Notes: generated by a model from the sequence alone, not told the origin. 56,121 nucleotides of DNA from an uncultured Oscillospiraceae bacterium (GCA_934553255.1 CAKTEZ010000007.1:1-56121), one strand, 5' to 3'; positions 1 to 7,749 are shown, counted from the first letter of the stretch. Numbers and translations are program-made.

Positions 1-71
1 CGTTGGTCAAGTGGTTAAGACAGAGGCCTCTCACGCCTTTAACATCGGTTCGAATCCGGTACGGGTCACCA
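1..71 (+). tRNA. tRNA-Glu (CTC), 5' end cut by window
   Basis: The cloverleaf is readable from the D arm onward. The anticodon loop carries CTC between the GAGGC and GCCTT stem halves, followed by a GGTTCGAATCC T arm and an encoded CCA. The 3' acceptor strand ACGGGTC implies a 5' GACCCGT, so about four bases lie outside the window. Confidence 0.93.
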
Positions 72-100
72 TTTCTTATAAGAAGGCCCATCTGAGATAA

Positions 101-176
101 GCACCTTTAGCTCAGTTGGTAGAGCACCTGACTCTTAATCAGGGTGTCCAGGGTTCGAGTCCCTGAAGGTGTACCA
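101..176 (+). tRNA. tRNA-Lys (CTT)
   Basis: A complete cloverleaf with anticodon CTT at 134-136, D loop AGCTCAGTTGGTAGAGC, T arm GGGTTCGAGTCCC and encoded CCA. The acceptor pairs GCACCTT with AAGGTGT, with a G-T at the first pair. It lies 29 bp after tRNA-Glu and is probably co-transcribed with it. Confidence 0.96.
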
Positions 177-182
177 AGGATA

Positions 183-211
183 TTGACAAAGCGAGAGCTT
201 TGGTTTATCAT
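183..211 (+). promoter_or_regulatory. Sigma-A-like promoter of the 5S rRNA gene
   Basis: A perfect -35 TTGACA at 183-188, a 17-bp spacer and -10 TATCAT at 206-211. The predicted start is about 30 bp before the mature 5S end. The 5S gene therefore appears to have its own promoter instead of depending on the tRNA transcript. Confidence 0.75.
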
Positions 212-247
212 ACAAGTTGTTTTCGGGGGAACTCGATGACATAAATA

Positions 248-362
<115 letters not shown>

Positions 363-368
363 ACGAAG

Positions 369-394
369 GCGACGGTCTTACGACCGTCGCTTTT
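369..394 (+). terminator. Intrinsic terminator of 5S rRNA
   Basis: A nine-bp perfect stem GCGACGGTC/GACCGTCGC with a TTAC loop, followed by TTTTGCGTTTT. It starts 6 bp after the 5S 3' end. Confidence 0.85.
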
Positions 395-430
395 GCGTTT
401 TGCATAATGGCTTTGCAATGGAAGAGGAAA

Positions 431-470
431 ATCGGAAGCGGGACGAAAAGGGTCCCCGCTTCCGATTTTT
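431..470. terminator. Terminator between 5S and the SDR gene
   Basis: A 12-bp perfect inverted repeat (ATCGGAAGCGGG at 431-442, CCCGCTTCCGAT at 455-466) followed by TTTTT on the plus strand and TTTTCC on the minus strand. It lies just past the stop of the minus-strand SDR gene and probably ends the nrdD-to-SDR transcript. Confidence 0.7.
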
Positions 471-502
471 GCGCTGCGTTACTTCTTACGGCTGCGGGAG
501 GC

Positions 503-1246
503 TCAACCGACAAACGCGCCGTCTACGGTCAAGACCTGACCGGTGATAAACGACGCCTTGTCCGAGACGAGAAACGCCACCGCGTTGGCGACGTCCTCCG
601 GCGTACCCAGCCGTCCGAGGGGCGTCTGCTCCGCGAGATCGCGCAGCACCTCGCCCCCAAGCACCTGCACCATGTCGGTGTCGATGACGCCGGGGGCGAC
701 GCAGTTGACGCGGATGCCGCTGGGCGCAAGTTCCATGGCGAGCGAGCGCGTGAGGCCGATAAGCGCGTGCTTGGTGCAGGAATAGGTTACCTCGCAGCTT
801 GCGCCGTGCTGCCCCCAGATGGAGGAGATGTTGACGATCGCGCCGGCCTTTTCGTGCAGCATATGAGGGAGGACGGCCTGAATGGTGTTGCGCGCGCCGT
901 TGAGGTTGACGGCAAAGTAGCGCTCCCACAGCTCGTCGGTCACATCCTGAAAGAGCGCCTGACCGGCGACGCCCGCATTGTTGACCAGGACGGAAATGGG
1001 ACCGAAGGTCCCCTCGACCGTTTTGACCATGGCGTTGACCTCGTCACGCTTTGAGACATCGGCCTGCATGGTGAGGACGCGGCAGCCCTCCCGCTCGAGA
1101 AGCGCGGCCAGCTCCTCCGCCATGTCCCTGCGCTCGTAGTAGTTGATGCCGACGGCATAGCCCGCGCGGGCGAGCTGAGCGGCGATGGCGCGGCCGATGC
1201 CGCGTGAGGAGCCGGTGACGAGCGCGACCCTGTTCGATGTATCCAT
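503..1246 (-). CDS. SDR-family oxidoreductase (FabG-like)
   Basis: A classical short-chain dehydrogenase/reductase of 247 residues using NAD(P)H in a Rossmann fold. The cofactor motif TGSSRGIG is at residues 11-18, NNAG is near residue 90, a serine is near 138, the YxxxK catalytic pair (YSCTK) is near 152-156, and a PG.I.T motif follows. The ATG at 1246 is preferred over the GTG at 1258 because GAGGTGAG lies 7 nt before it. The gene starts 8 bp after the dut stop, so it is probably the last cistron of the nrdD cluster. Closest in type to 3-oxoacyl-ACP reductase FabG, but no fatty-acid genes surround it, so the substrate is unknown. Confidence 0.85.
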   Translation of the reverse strand: MDTSNRVALVTGSSRGIGRAIAAQLARAGYAVGINYYERRDMAEELAALLEREGCRVLTMQADVSKRDEVNAMVKTVEGTFGPISVLVNNAGVAGQALFQDVTDELWERYFAVNLNGARNTIQAVLPHMLHEKAGAIVNISSIWGQHGASCEVTYSCTKHALIGLTRSLAMELAPSGIRVNCVAPGVIDTDMVQVLGGEVLRDLAEQTPLGRLGTPEDVANAVAFLVSDKASFITGQVLTVDGAFVG

Positions 1247-1254
1247 TGCCGTAC

Positions 1255-1698
1255 TCACCTCCCCGTGGAGCCGAAGCCGCCTTCCCCCCGCGCGGTCTCC
1301 GGCAGATCAGGGACCTCGTCAAACGCGATGGGCAGGTACGGCAGCAGGACGAGCTGCGCGATGCGCTCGCCCGTGCGGACGGTGCGCGGCTCCTCCGCGT
1401 CGTTATGCAGGGCGACGAGACATTCACCGCGGTAATCGCTGTCGATCACGCCTACACAGTTGGCGGGGCGCAGCCCCTCGCGGCTCGCCAGCCCGCTGCG
1501 GGCAAACACGCCGCCGAAGGTCCCCTCCGGCAGCGCGACGGCGATGCCGGTCGGCACCATGACCGTGTGGTGCGCGGGAATGGTCACCTCGCCGTCGCCG
1601 CTCAGACAGGCGTACAGGTCATAGCCCGCGGCGCAGGCGGAGCCGCCGGTCGGAATGGTGGCGTTGGGGTCCAGCTTTTTGATCTTCACAATTGCCAT
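1255..1698 (-). CDS. dut: dUTP diphosphatase
   Basis: A trimeric dUTPase that hydrolyses dUTP to dUMP and pyrophosphate, keeping uracil out of DNA and supplying dUMP for thymidylate. At 147 residues it is normal for the family. All five motifs are visible: AGYDLYA (24-30), RSGLA (67-71), GVIDSDYRGE (83-92, with the catalytic Asp and Tyr), GERIAQLVL (about 110-118) and the glycine-rich tail GEGGFGSTGR at the C-terminus. It sits 3 bp after nrdG. Pairing with anaerobic ribonucleotide reductase makes sense, since dUTP is a by-product of dNTP synthesis. Confidence 0.96.
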   Translation of the reverse strand: MAIVKIKKLDPNATIPTGGSACAAGYDLYACLSGDGEVTIPAHHTVMVPTGIAVALPEGTFGGVFARSGLASREGLRPANCVGVIDSDYRGECLVALHNDAEEPRTVRTGERIAQLVLLPYLPIAFDEVPDLPETARGEGGFGSTGR

Positions 1699-1701
1699 GG
1701 T

Positions 1702-2223
1702 TCAGTCCTCCCATAAGGTCAGCCCGCCGGAGGCGAGCGTTTTTGGTACATCGATCACACGCTGATTGCGCGAGCCGCGGAAGCGCAGCGAGATGTCGTG
1801 CAGCTCGTCCACATAGCGGCCGTCCACCAGCACATCGAGCAGCGAGAGCAGTTCGTCCGTCGCCTCACAACGGGGGTGAGAGCCGTCTGTGTGGAGCTGA
1901 TCCCAGGTGAAGCCGGTGTAGGCCCAGATGGTCTTGCGCGGCAGCTCCGCGCGCACGCGGCGCAGAAAGGGCAACAGCGCGCGCTGATTCTCCGGTTCAA
2001 ACGGCTCGCCGCCGAGCAGCGTCAGCCCGTTGATGTACTCCGGCGCGAGCAGCGTGAGCAGCGCACGCTCCGTCTCCGCGGTAAAGGGCTGACCGTAGTC
2101 AAACGCCCATGTCTGCGGCTGAAAGCAGTTTTTGCAGCGGTTCGTGCAGCCGGAGACAAAGAGCGTCACGCGGACGCCCTCGCCATTGGCGATGTCACAG
2201 TTTTTGATCTCTCCGTAGTGCAT
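1702..2223 (-). CDS. nrdG: Anaerobic ribonucleotide reductase activating protein
   Basis: A radical-SAM activase of 173 residues that installs the glycyl radical on NrdD. The [4Fe-4S] ligands form a CxxxCxxC motif at Cys26, Cys30 and Cys33, right after a conserved FVSGC segment. TLLGGEPFEP is the GGE motif that contacts SAM. The ATG at 2223 has AGGAGG-type spacing. Its partner nrdD is in the same cluster, but an acyltransferase gene lies between them, which is unusual since nrdD and nrdG are normally adjacent. Confidence 0.95.
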   Translation of the reverse strand: MHYGEIKNCDIANGEGVRVTLFVSGCTNRCKNCFQPQTWAFDYGQPFTAETERALLTLLAPEYINGLTLLGGEPFEPENQRALLPFLRRVRAELPRKTIWAYTGFTWDQLHTDGSHPRCEATDELLSLLDVLVDGRYVDELHDISLRFRGSRNQRVIDVPKTLASGGLTLWED

Positions 2224-2233
2224 AATAGTCCTC

Positions 2234-2938
2234 CTATCGCTTCAGCAGAAGCTGCAGCAGCATCGTCACGCCGTAGAGCGCGGGCTGGTGCAGCACATAA
2301 ATAATGAGCGCGCGCCGTCCGACGGCGGCGAGGTGCGGCGCCCTTGCCGCATAGAACCACTGCGGCAGGCAGCCCGCCTTGACATAGCGCCCCGCCCATG
2401 TGCCGAGGAGAAAAACGAAAAACCAGGGCAGCAGGGGGAAATAATCCGCCGAGGCGAATGCGGGCGTGGTGAAGCCGAGGATCCAAAGATGCGGTGTCTG
2501 CGTGGTCACGCCTTTCGCGCACGGCGCGGTCAGGGCGATGAGCGCGATGCACAGCGCCGGCAGCACCCACGCGGGCAGCGCCTCCCAGAGCCTCCGCGTC
2601 AGACCGAAGAGCAGCATACAGCTTGCCAGCAGATGCAGTACGCCGAACACGATGGTCATGCCCATGAAATAGGTCACGAGCGTGATGGCGAGGGCAAGCG
2701 CCATGGCCTTCGCGCCGCGCCTGAGGTTGCTGCGCGAAAAGTCCGAGCTGACGCCGGAGAGCAGAATGAACACTCCCGCGAAAAAGTAATGCAGCACATT
2801 GAAGACCGGATTGGCGAACAGCCACCACGGCGCGCCGAGAAATTCGCACAGGTCATAGAGAAAGTGGTGGACCACCATCAGGCACACGGCAAGGCCGCGC
2901 ACGGCGTCCATCAGCTCGATGCGTTGTTTCTGTTCCAT
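2234..2938 (-). CDS. Membrane acyltransferase, HGSNAT/DUF1624-like
   Basis: A 234-residue integral membrane protein with about six hydrophobic helices. The N-terminus (RIELMDAVRGLAVCLMVVHH) matches the opening motif of the heparan-alpha-glucosaminide N-acetyltransferase catalytic family (DUF1624), including the Asp-Arg-Gly triplet and a histidine pair in the first helix. Bacterial members are thought to acetylate cell-surface glycans, but the substrate here is not evident. It starts 64 bp after the nrdD stop and ends 10 bp before nrdG, so it is probably co-transcribed. No link to nucleotide metabolism is known to me. Confidence 0.75.
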   Translation of the reverse strand: MEQKQRIELMDAVRGLAVCLMVVHHFLYDLCEFLGAPWWLFANPVFNVLHYFFAGVFILLSGVSSDFSRSNLRRGAKAMALALAITLVTYFMGMTIVFGVLHLLASCMLLFGLTRRLWEALPAWVLPALCIALIALTAPCAKGVTTQTPHLWILGFTTPAFASADYFPLLPWFFVFLLGTWAGRYVKAGCLPQWFYAARAPHLAAVGRRALIIYVLHQPALYGVTMLLQLLLKR

Positions 2939-2948
2939 AGGGTCTCCT

Positions 2949-2982
2949 AACGAAGCGGGACGCAGCAGCGCCCCGCTTCGTT
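2949..2982 (-). other. Hairpin between nrdD and the acyltransferase gene
   Basis: A perfect 11-bp inverted repeat (AACGAAGCGGG at 2949-2959, CCCGCTTCGTT at 2972-2982). On the minus transcript it is followed directly by the AGGAG ribosome binding site of the next gene, not a U tract. It is better read as an intercistronic RNA stem that could stabilise the nrdD message or modulate downstream translation than as a classical terminator. Confidence 0.5.
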
Positions 2983-3002
2983 ATTTCGGTTATATAACAG
3001 AA

Positions 3003-5201
3003 TTACAGATGCAGGACGCGCTCCTTGATCTCCTGCGTGCGGCCCTGATTCCAGAACTGCGTGCCGATGTAGCCGCAGGTGCGGCGGGCGACATTCATCT
3101 TGTCCTGGTCGGTGTTGCCGCACTTCGGGCAGCGCCAGATCAGCTTGCCGCCCTGCTCGACGATCTCGATCTCGCCGTCCCAGCCGCAGACCTGACAATA
3201 GTCGGACTTGGTGTTCAGCTCGGCGTAAATGATGTTGTCGTAAATGAACTTCATCACCTGCAGCACGGCTTCGAGGTTGTTCTGCATATTGGGGACCTCG
3301 ACATAGCTGATCGCACCGCCGGGGGAGAGGTGCTGGAACTGCGCCTCGAACTTCAGCTTGGTGAAGGCGTCGATCGGCTCGGTGACATGGACATGGTAGC
3401 TGTTGGTGATGTAGCCCTTGTCGGTCACGCCCTCGATGATGCCGAAGCGCTTTTGCAGGCACTTGGCGAACTTATAGGTCGTGGACTCCAGCGGCGTGCC
3501 GTAGAGGGAGTAGTCGATGTTCTCGGCGGTCTTCCACTCCTTGCACTTGTCGTTCATCTTCTGCATGATGGACAGGGCGAACGGCGTGGCGGCGGGGTCG
3601 GTATGGCTCTTGCCGGTCATGTACTTCACGCATTCGTAAAGCCCCGAGTAGCCGAGGGAGATGGTGGAGTAGCCGTTGTAGAGGAGCTTGTCGATCGGCT
3701 CGCCCTTCTGCAGGCGGGCGCAGGCACCGTACTGCCAGAGAATGGGGGCGGCGTCGGACAGCGTACCCTTCAGACGGTCGTGGCGGCAGCGGAGCGCGCG
3801 GTGGCACAGCTCCAGACGGTCCTCGAAAACGTCCCAGAATTTCTCGATGTTGCCGCCGGAGGAGAGCGCCACATCGGGCAGGTTGATGGTCACGACGCCC
3901 TGATTGAAGCGGCCGTAATACTTGTGCTTGCCCGGCTCATAGTTGCCGGCGTTGGCGATGTTGCCGACGCCTGCGTCGGTAAAGCGGTCGGGGGTGAGGA
4001 AGCTGCGGCAGCCCATGCAGGGATACACATCGCCCTTGAGCTCGAGCATCTTTTTTTCGCTGATGTAGTCGGGTACCATGCGGCGCGCTGTGCATTTTGC
4101 GGCCAGCTTCGTGAGATAATAGTAGGGAGAATCCTCGTGGATGTTATCCTCCTCAAGCGTGTAGATGAGCTTGGGGAACGCGGGCGTGACCCACACGCCC
4201 TGCTCGTTCTTCACGCCCTCGTAGCGCTGGAGCAGCATTTCCTCGATGATGAGGGCGAGGTCGTGCTTTTCCTGCTCGCTGCGCGCTTCGTTGAGGTACA
4301 TGAACACGGTGATGAACGGGGCCTGTCCATTCGTGGTGAGGAGCGTGACGACCTGATACTGAATGGTCTGCACGCCGCGGCGGATCTCTTCGCGCAGGCG
4401 CTTTTCCACGATGGAGTTGATCTTCTCCCCGTCCTTGTCCACGCCCAGCTCCTCGATCTCGGCAAGGACCTGCCTGCGGATCTTTTTGCGGCTCACATCC
4501 ACGAAGGGGGCGAGGTGGGTGAGGGAAATGCTCTGCCCGCCGTACTGGTTGCTGGCGACCTGCGCGACGATCTGCGTCGCAATGTTGCAGGCGGTGGCGA
4601 AGGAGTGCGGACGCTCGATGAGCGTACCGGTGATGACCGTGCCGTTCTGGAGCATATCCTCCAGATTGACGAGGTCGCAGTTGTGCATATGCTGGGCATA
4701 GTAATCCGTGTCGTGGAAGTGGATGATGCCCTCCTCATGCGCCTTAACGATCTCCTCCGGCAGGAGGATGCGGTTCGTCAGGTCGCGGCTGACCTCGCCC
4801 GCCATGTAGTCGCGCTGGGTGGAGTTGACAACGGGGTTTTTGTTGCTGTTCTCCTGCTTGGCCTCTTCGTTGTTGCATTCGATGAGGGTGAGGATCTTGT
4901 CGTCCGTCGTGTTGCTCTTACGCACGAGCGAACGGGTGTAGCGGTAGGTAATGTAGCGCTTGGCGACCTCGAACGCGCCGTGCGCCATGATCTGATGCTC
5001 GACGAAGTCCTGGATCTCTTCGACGGTGGGCGCGCGGCCAAGACCTTGACAGGCCAGCTCCACGCTTTCGGCGATGCGCTGGATCTGAACGGGCGTCATG
5101 CGCGCGTCCTCCTCCGTGGCGCCGTTCGCTTTCGTGACGGCGGAAATGATCTTGACGATGTCGAATTCGACCTCTGCGCCGTTTCTTTTGATGACCTTCA
5201 T
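3003..5201 (-). CDS. nrdD: Anaerobic ribonucleoside-triphosphate reductase
   Basis: A class III glycyl-radical ribonucleotide reductase of 732 residues, reducing NTPs to dNTPs without oxygen. An N-terminal ATP-cone (about 1-95, opening VIKRNGAEVEFD) provides allosteric control. The catalytic barrel follows. The C-terminus has a four-cysteine zinc site (CQVCG ... CPKCG) and the glycyl-radical loop RRTCGYIG, with the radical glycine near residue 710, 22 residues from the end. The ATG at 5201 lies just after GGGAGAG. It heads a minus-strand cluster with nrdG, dut and SDR. A promoter and two NrdR-like boxes lie upstream, matching known NrdR control of ribonucleotide reductase genes. Confidence 0.97.
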   Translation of the reverse strand: MKVIKRNGAEVEFDIVKIISAVTKANGATEEDARMTPVQIQRIAESVELACQGLGRAPTVEEIQDFVEHQIMAHGAFEVAKRYITYRYTRSLVRKSNTTDDKILTLIECNNEEAKQENSNKNPVVNSTQRDYMAGEVSRDLTNRILLPEEIVKAHEEGIIHFHDTDYYAQHMHNCDLVNLEDMLQNGTVITGTLIERPHSFATACNIATQIVAQVASNQYGGQSISLTHLAPFVDVSRKKIRRQVLAEIEELGVDKDGEKINSIVEKRLREEIRRGVQTIQYQVVTLLTTNGQAPFITVFMYLNEARSEQEKHDLALIIEEMLLQRYEGVKNEQGVWVTPAFPKLIYTLEEDNIHEDSPYYYLTKLAAKCTARRMVPDYISEKKMLELKGDVYPCMGCRSFLTPDRFTDAGVGNIANAGNYEPGKHKYYGRFNQGVVTINLPDVALSSGGNIEKFWDVFEDRLELCHRALRCRHDRLKGTLSDAAPILWQYGACARLQKGEPIDKLLYNGYSTISLGYSGLYECVKYMTGKSHTDPAATPFALSIMQKMNDKCKEWKTAENIDYSLYGTPLESTTYKFAKCLQKRFGIIEGVTDKGYITNSYHVHVTEPIDAFTKLKFEAQFQHLSPGGAISYVEVPNMQNNLEAVLQVMKFIYDNIIYAELNTKSDYCQVCGWDGEIEIVEQGGKLIWRCPKCGNTDQDKMNVARRTCGYIGTQFWNQGRTQEIKERVLHL

Positions 5202-5251
5202 TTCGGCAGCTCTCCCTTACTCAAAAATGTCTAACGGAATACCGTTCACAG

Positions 5252-5267
5252 CACAACATCTTGTGGC
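5252..5267. promoter_or_regulatory. NrdR-box-like operator 1
   Basis: CACAACATCTTGTGGC is a near-palindrome resembling the published NrdR consensus (ACAC..TAT.T.GTGT type). It lies downstream of the predicted nrdD -10, where a bound repressor would block elongation or initiation. Its centre is 84 bp from that of box 2, about eight helical turns. Confidence 0.6.
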
Positions 5268-5287
5268 AGTTGACGGTCAGCAATCAA

Positions 5288-5316
5288 ATTATGGCATATT
5301 CGCGCGCACAATGCAA
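5288..5316 (-). promoter_or_regulatory. Predicted nrdD promoter
   Basis: Read on the minus strand: -35 TTGCAT (5316-5311), 17-bp spacer, -10 CATAAT (5293-5288). It lies between the two NrdR-like boxes and gives a leader of about 80 nt before nrdD. Confidence 0.55.
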
Positions 5317-5335
5317 GAGGTTTTTTCAAAAAATA

Positions 5336-5351
5336 TACAATATCTTGTGGG
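5336..5351. promoter_or_regulatory. NrdR-box-like operator 2
   Basis: TACAATATCTTGTGGG matches the NrdR box core better than box 1 and lies just upstream of the predicted -35. The two boxes therefore bracket the promoter. Confidence 0.6.
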
Positions 5352-5463
5352 ACACGAAAAGAAGTACAAACTAAATGTAGTATGATACAAGTTGTTTTTG
5401 CAACAATTATGGAAAAAGAAGCGGCGTTTTTGCTCCGCGCGGGCGCGGAATGGAAATTTGACC

Positions 5464-5492
5464 TTGCAAAACGGTGAAGTTTCTGATATTAT
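5464..5492 (+). promoter_or_regulatory. Predicted promoter of the 5558 membrane protein
   Basis: -35 TTGCAA (5464-5469), 17-bp spacer, -10 TATTAT (5487-5492). The remainder of 5202-5557 holds the nrdD regulatory region and no gene. Confidence 0.55.
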
Positions 5493-5557
5493 ATCAGTCT
5501 ATGAGCCTGTCCGCGGGACAGGAATGGAAAGTACAACCTTTCGGAGGTCAGAAATAG

Positions 5558-6322
5558 ATGGCTGCAAAGAAGAACAACGCTCGGCGTGAGGAACGCATCG
5601 CAAAAAACAATCGCAATCTGAACCGCGCCCTCGGTCTTTTTACCGCCGGCTTTATCGCGGAATTTTATCTGCTGCTCGTCAACCAGTATTTTGTCAAGGG
5701 TACCATCGACCAGCTCGTGGCGGCGTCCTACTTCCTTGAGGTCATGCTCTGGGCAGGCCTCGCTCTGGTCGCGGCAGGCGTGGTGTTCACGGTCATGCGG
5801 GAAAAGTGGACGCGCTTTGTCCGCCTCGGCGGCTGGCTGCTCGGCGTCGGCGTGTTCCTCACGCTTTCCTCCGAGCTGATGCTCAAGATCTACCCCGCCG
5901 GCACGACGGCAATGTGCATTCTCGTCCCCGTGCTGATGCTGCTGTGCGTGGTGTTCCTGCTCTATGAGCGCGAGTTTGCCGTGCAGGCGGCGGCGCTGGC
6001 GCTGACCATTGCGGCGGCGGTCCTGGTCAACCACGGCAGCACCGCTATGGCAGGAATGGTCCGTGCGGCCTCGCTTGCCGCGTTGGTGCTGACGGCTGCG
6101 CTGCTGGTGCTGCTCCTGCTGCTCAAGAAGCGCGAGGGCAAGCTGGGGGAGACGGTCATCTTTCCCGCCAGGGCCAACTACGCGCTGACAGGCGCGGTGT
6201 TGGTGTTCTGCATTGCCGCGCTGGCGTTGGCGCTGTTCGCGGGTATGGCGTACTATGTGATCTGGGGCGCTGCGGTGGCGCTGTTCGCGCTGGCGGTGTA
6301 CTACACGGTCAGGATGCTTTAA
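5558..6322 (+). CDS. Polytopic membrane protein of unknown function
   Basis: A 254-residue protein not recognised as a named family. It has a basic N-terminal segment rich in Lys, Arg and Asn (first 22 residues) followed by about seven hydrophobic helices, including a leucine-rich helix around 185-195 ending in KKREGK. There are no charged catalytic motifs. A strong GGAGG precedes the ATG. It is monocistronic, with its own promoter and a downstream terminator. The divergent neighbour is nrdD. The basic N-terminus would lie in the cytoplasm by the positive-inside rule. Confidence 0.75.
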   Translation: MAAKKNNARREERIAKNNRNLNRALGLFTAGFIAEFYLLLVNQYFVKGTIDQLVAASYFLEVMLWAGLALVAAGVVFTVMREKWTRFVRLGGWLLGVGVFLTLSSELMLKIYPAGTTAMCILVPVLMLLCVVFLLYEREFAVQAAALALTIAAAVLVNHGSTAMAGMVRAASLAALVLTAALLVLLLLLKKREGKLGETVIFPARANYALTGAVLVFCIAALALALFAGMAYYVIWGAAVALFALAVYYTVRML

Positions 6323-6337
6323 GTGCAAGGAAAATAG

Positions 6338-6367
6338 GGGAGGGACGCGGCTGCGTCCCTCCCTTTT
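6338..6367 (+). terminator. Intrinsic terminator
   Basis: An 11-bp stem GGGAGGGACGC/GCGTCCCTCCC with a GGCT loop, followed by TTTTATTTG, 15 bp after the stop of the membrane-protein gene. Confidence 0.85.
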
Positions 6368-6404
6368 ATTTGCCGCACACGGCGGCTGACGTTTTGCAAT
6401 TTGT

Positions 6405-6469
6405 GCGGCATGACCAGCATAAGGAAGAGCGCCGCCAAGCGGCGCTCTTCCTTATGCTGGTCATGCCGC
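6405..6469. repeat. 31-bp perfect inverted repeat downstream of pta
   Basis: GCGGCATGACCAGC... at 6405-6435 is exactly complementary to 6439-6469, with a 3-base loop (CAA). It begins 5 bp past the pta stop codon. Neither side has a U tract, so it does not look like a standard intrinsic terminator. It could be a 3' stabilising stem, a factor-dependent terminator or a small palindromic repeat element. Confidence 0.85.
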
Positions 6470-6474
6470 CTCGT

Positions 6475-7449
6475 TTACGCGAGAGCGGCGGTGATGATCG
6501 CCATGGAGTAAACCTCCTGCGCGTTGCAGCCGCGGGAGAGGTCGTTGATGGGCGCATTCAGGCCGAGCAGAATGGGACCGTAGGCGTCGAAGTTGCCGAG
6601 ACGCTGGGCAATCTTGTAGCCGATGTTGCCCGCGTTGATGTCGGGGAAGATGAAGGTGTTGGCGTGACCGCCGACGCCGTCAGAGATGTGCTTGGTCTTG
6701 GCGACGACGGGGGAGACTGCCGCGTCGAACTGGAATTCGCCGCCGATGGGCGTTTCGGGCATGGCGGCCTTGGCCTTCTCGCAGGCGTTACGCATCTTGT
6801 CCACATCCTCGCCCTTGCCGGAGCCGAGGGTGGAATAGCTCAGGAAGGCGACCTGGGGGTCGACGCCGAAGGTCTTGGCGCACGCGACGGTCTCGCGGCA
6901 GATCTCGACCAGTTCGTCCTCGCTGGGCTTGATGTTGATGGCGCAGTCCGCCATCGCCAGGACCTCGTTCTCGCCGGACGCGGCGGGACGGACCATGATG
7001 AAGCAGGAGGAGACGATGTTGTTGCCGGGCTTGGTTTTAATGAGCTGAAGCGCGGGACGCACGGTATCCGCGGTGGAGTAGGTCGCGCCGCCGAGCAGGC
7101 AGTCCGCCTTGCCCATCTTGACGAGCATGGTGCCGAAGTAATTGCCCTTCTTCAGCGCGTCGCGGCACTGCTCGGGCGTCATCTTGCCCTTACGCAGCTC
7201 GACCATTTTCTCGACCATCGCGCCCATCTCGGGATAGTTCGCGGGGTCGGCGATCTCTGCGCCGCGGATGTTGAAGCCGACATCTTCGGCTGCCGCCGCG
7301 ATCTCGTCGGGGTTGCCGATCAGCAGGGGCTTGAGGAAGTTACCGGACAGCAGGCGTGCGCTCGCTTCGAGAATGCGCGGGTCGGTGCCTTCGGTGAAGA
7401 CAATGGTCTTGGGGCTTTGCTTGAGCGTGGCGATCAGTTTTCCGAACAT
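6475..7449 (-). CDS. pta: Phosphate acetyltransferase
   Basis: A cytoplasmic enzyme of 324 residues that interconverts acetyl-CoA plus phosphate and acetyl-phosphate plus CoA, feeding acetate formation and ATP yield in fermenters. Length fits the short class I PTA. Conserved segments include the N-terminal FTEGTDPRILEAS, the central CLLGGATYSTADTVRPALQ and the C-terminal GGHANTFIFPDINAGNIGYK and GPILLGLNAPINDLSRGC, typical of the PTA/PTB fold. The ATG at 7449 follows a GGAGG. No acetate kinase gene is adjacent, unlike many Firmicutes. It has its own promoter. Confidence 0.96.
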   Translation of the reverse strand: MFGKLIATLKQSPKTIVFTEGTDPRILEASARLLSGNFLKPLLIGNPDEIAAAAEDVGFNIRGAEIADPANYPEMGAMVEKMVELRKGKMTPEQCRDALKKGNYFGTMLVKMGKADCLLGGATYSTADTVRPALQLIKTKPGNNIVSSCFIMVRPAASGENEVLAMADCAINIKPSEDELVEICRETVACAKTFGVDPQVAFLSYSTLGSGKGEDVDKMRNACEKAKAAMPETPIGGEFQFDAAVSPVVAKTKHISDGVGGHANTFIFPDINAGNIGYKIAQRLGNFDAYGPILLGLNAPINDLSRGCNAQEVYSMAIITAALA

Positions 7450-7505
7450 GGGGATTCCTCCTAAGTTTTGCTGCCGCAGGGGGGCGGCAAGAATTAATAG
7501 ATAAT

Positions 7506-7534
7506 AGTATATACCTCTTTTTTGGGAGGCTCAA
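7506..7534 (-). promoter_or_regulatory. Predicted pta promoter
   Basis: Minus strand: -35 TTGAGC (7534-7529), 17-bp spacer, -10 TATACT (7511-7506), giving a leader of about 50 nt. Confidence 0.6.
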
Positions 7535-7699
7535 CAGGTAAATTTAAAAAATTCACATTTTCTGCATGTTTTTTTGGAATACGGCGAAAACGGTCAAAAA
7601 CCGGAAGATGTTGTAGTCAAATGGCGTCGAAGCGGCAAAATATGGGACGGATCGCGCCGCGCACCGTCCCCTGCGCGCGCCGCGGAGAAAAACGGGGGC

Positions 7700-7728
7700 T
7701 TGACGCGGCGCGTGAAAAGGGTTATATT
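7700..7728 (+). promoter_or_regulatory. Promoter of the M23 peptidase gene
   Basis: -35 TTGACG (7700-7705), 17-bp spacer, -10 TATATT (7723-7728). The inferred start near 7735 rules out the more upstream in-frame start at 7522 and supports the ATG at 7783. Confidence 0.7.
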
Positions 7729-7733
7729 ACATT

Positions 7734-7749
7734 TGTTACAATTTGTAAC
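7734..7749. promoter_or_regulatory. Palindromic operator-like site at the M23 start point
   Basis: TGTTACAATTTGTAAC contains the perfect palindrome GTTACA-ATT-TGTAAC (7735-7749). Read as direct half-sites it gives TGTTAC-N4-TGTAAC, close to the WalR consensus TGTWAH-N5-TGTWAH but one base shorter. It overlaps the predicted transcription start. Confidence 0.45.

Noticed and set aside
2919..5234. Long plus-strand frame opposite nrdD
   Set aside because: Antisense reading of nrdD with Val/Leu/Asp/His bias and no RBS.
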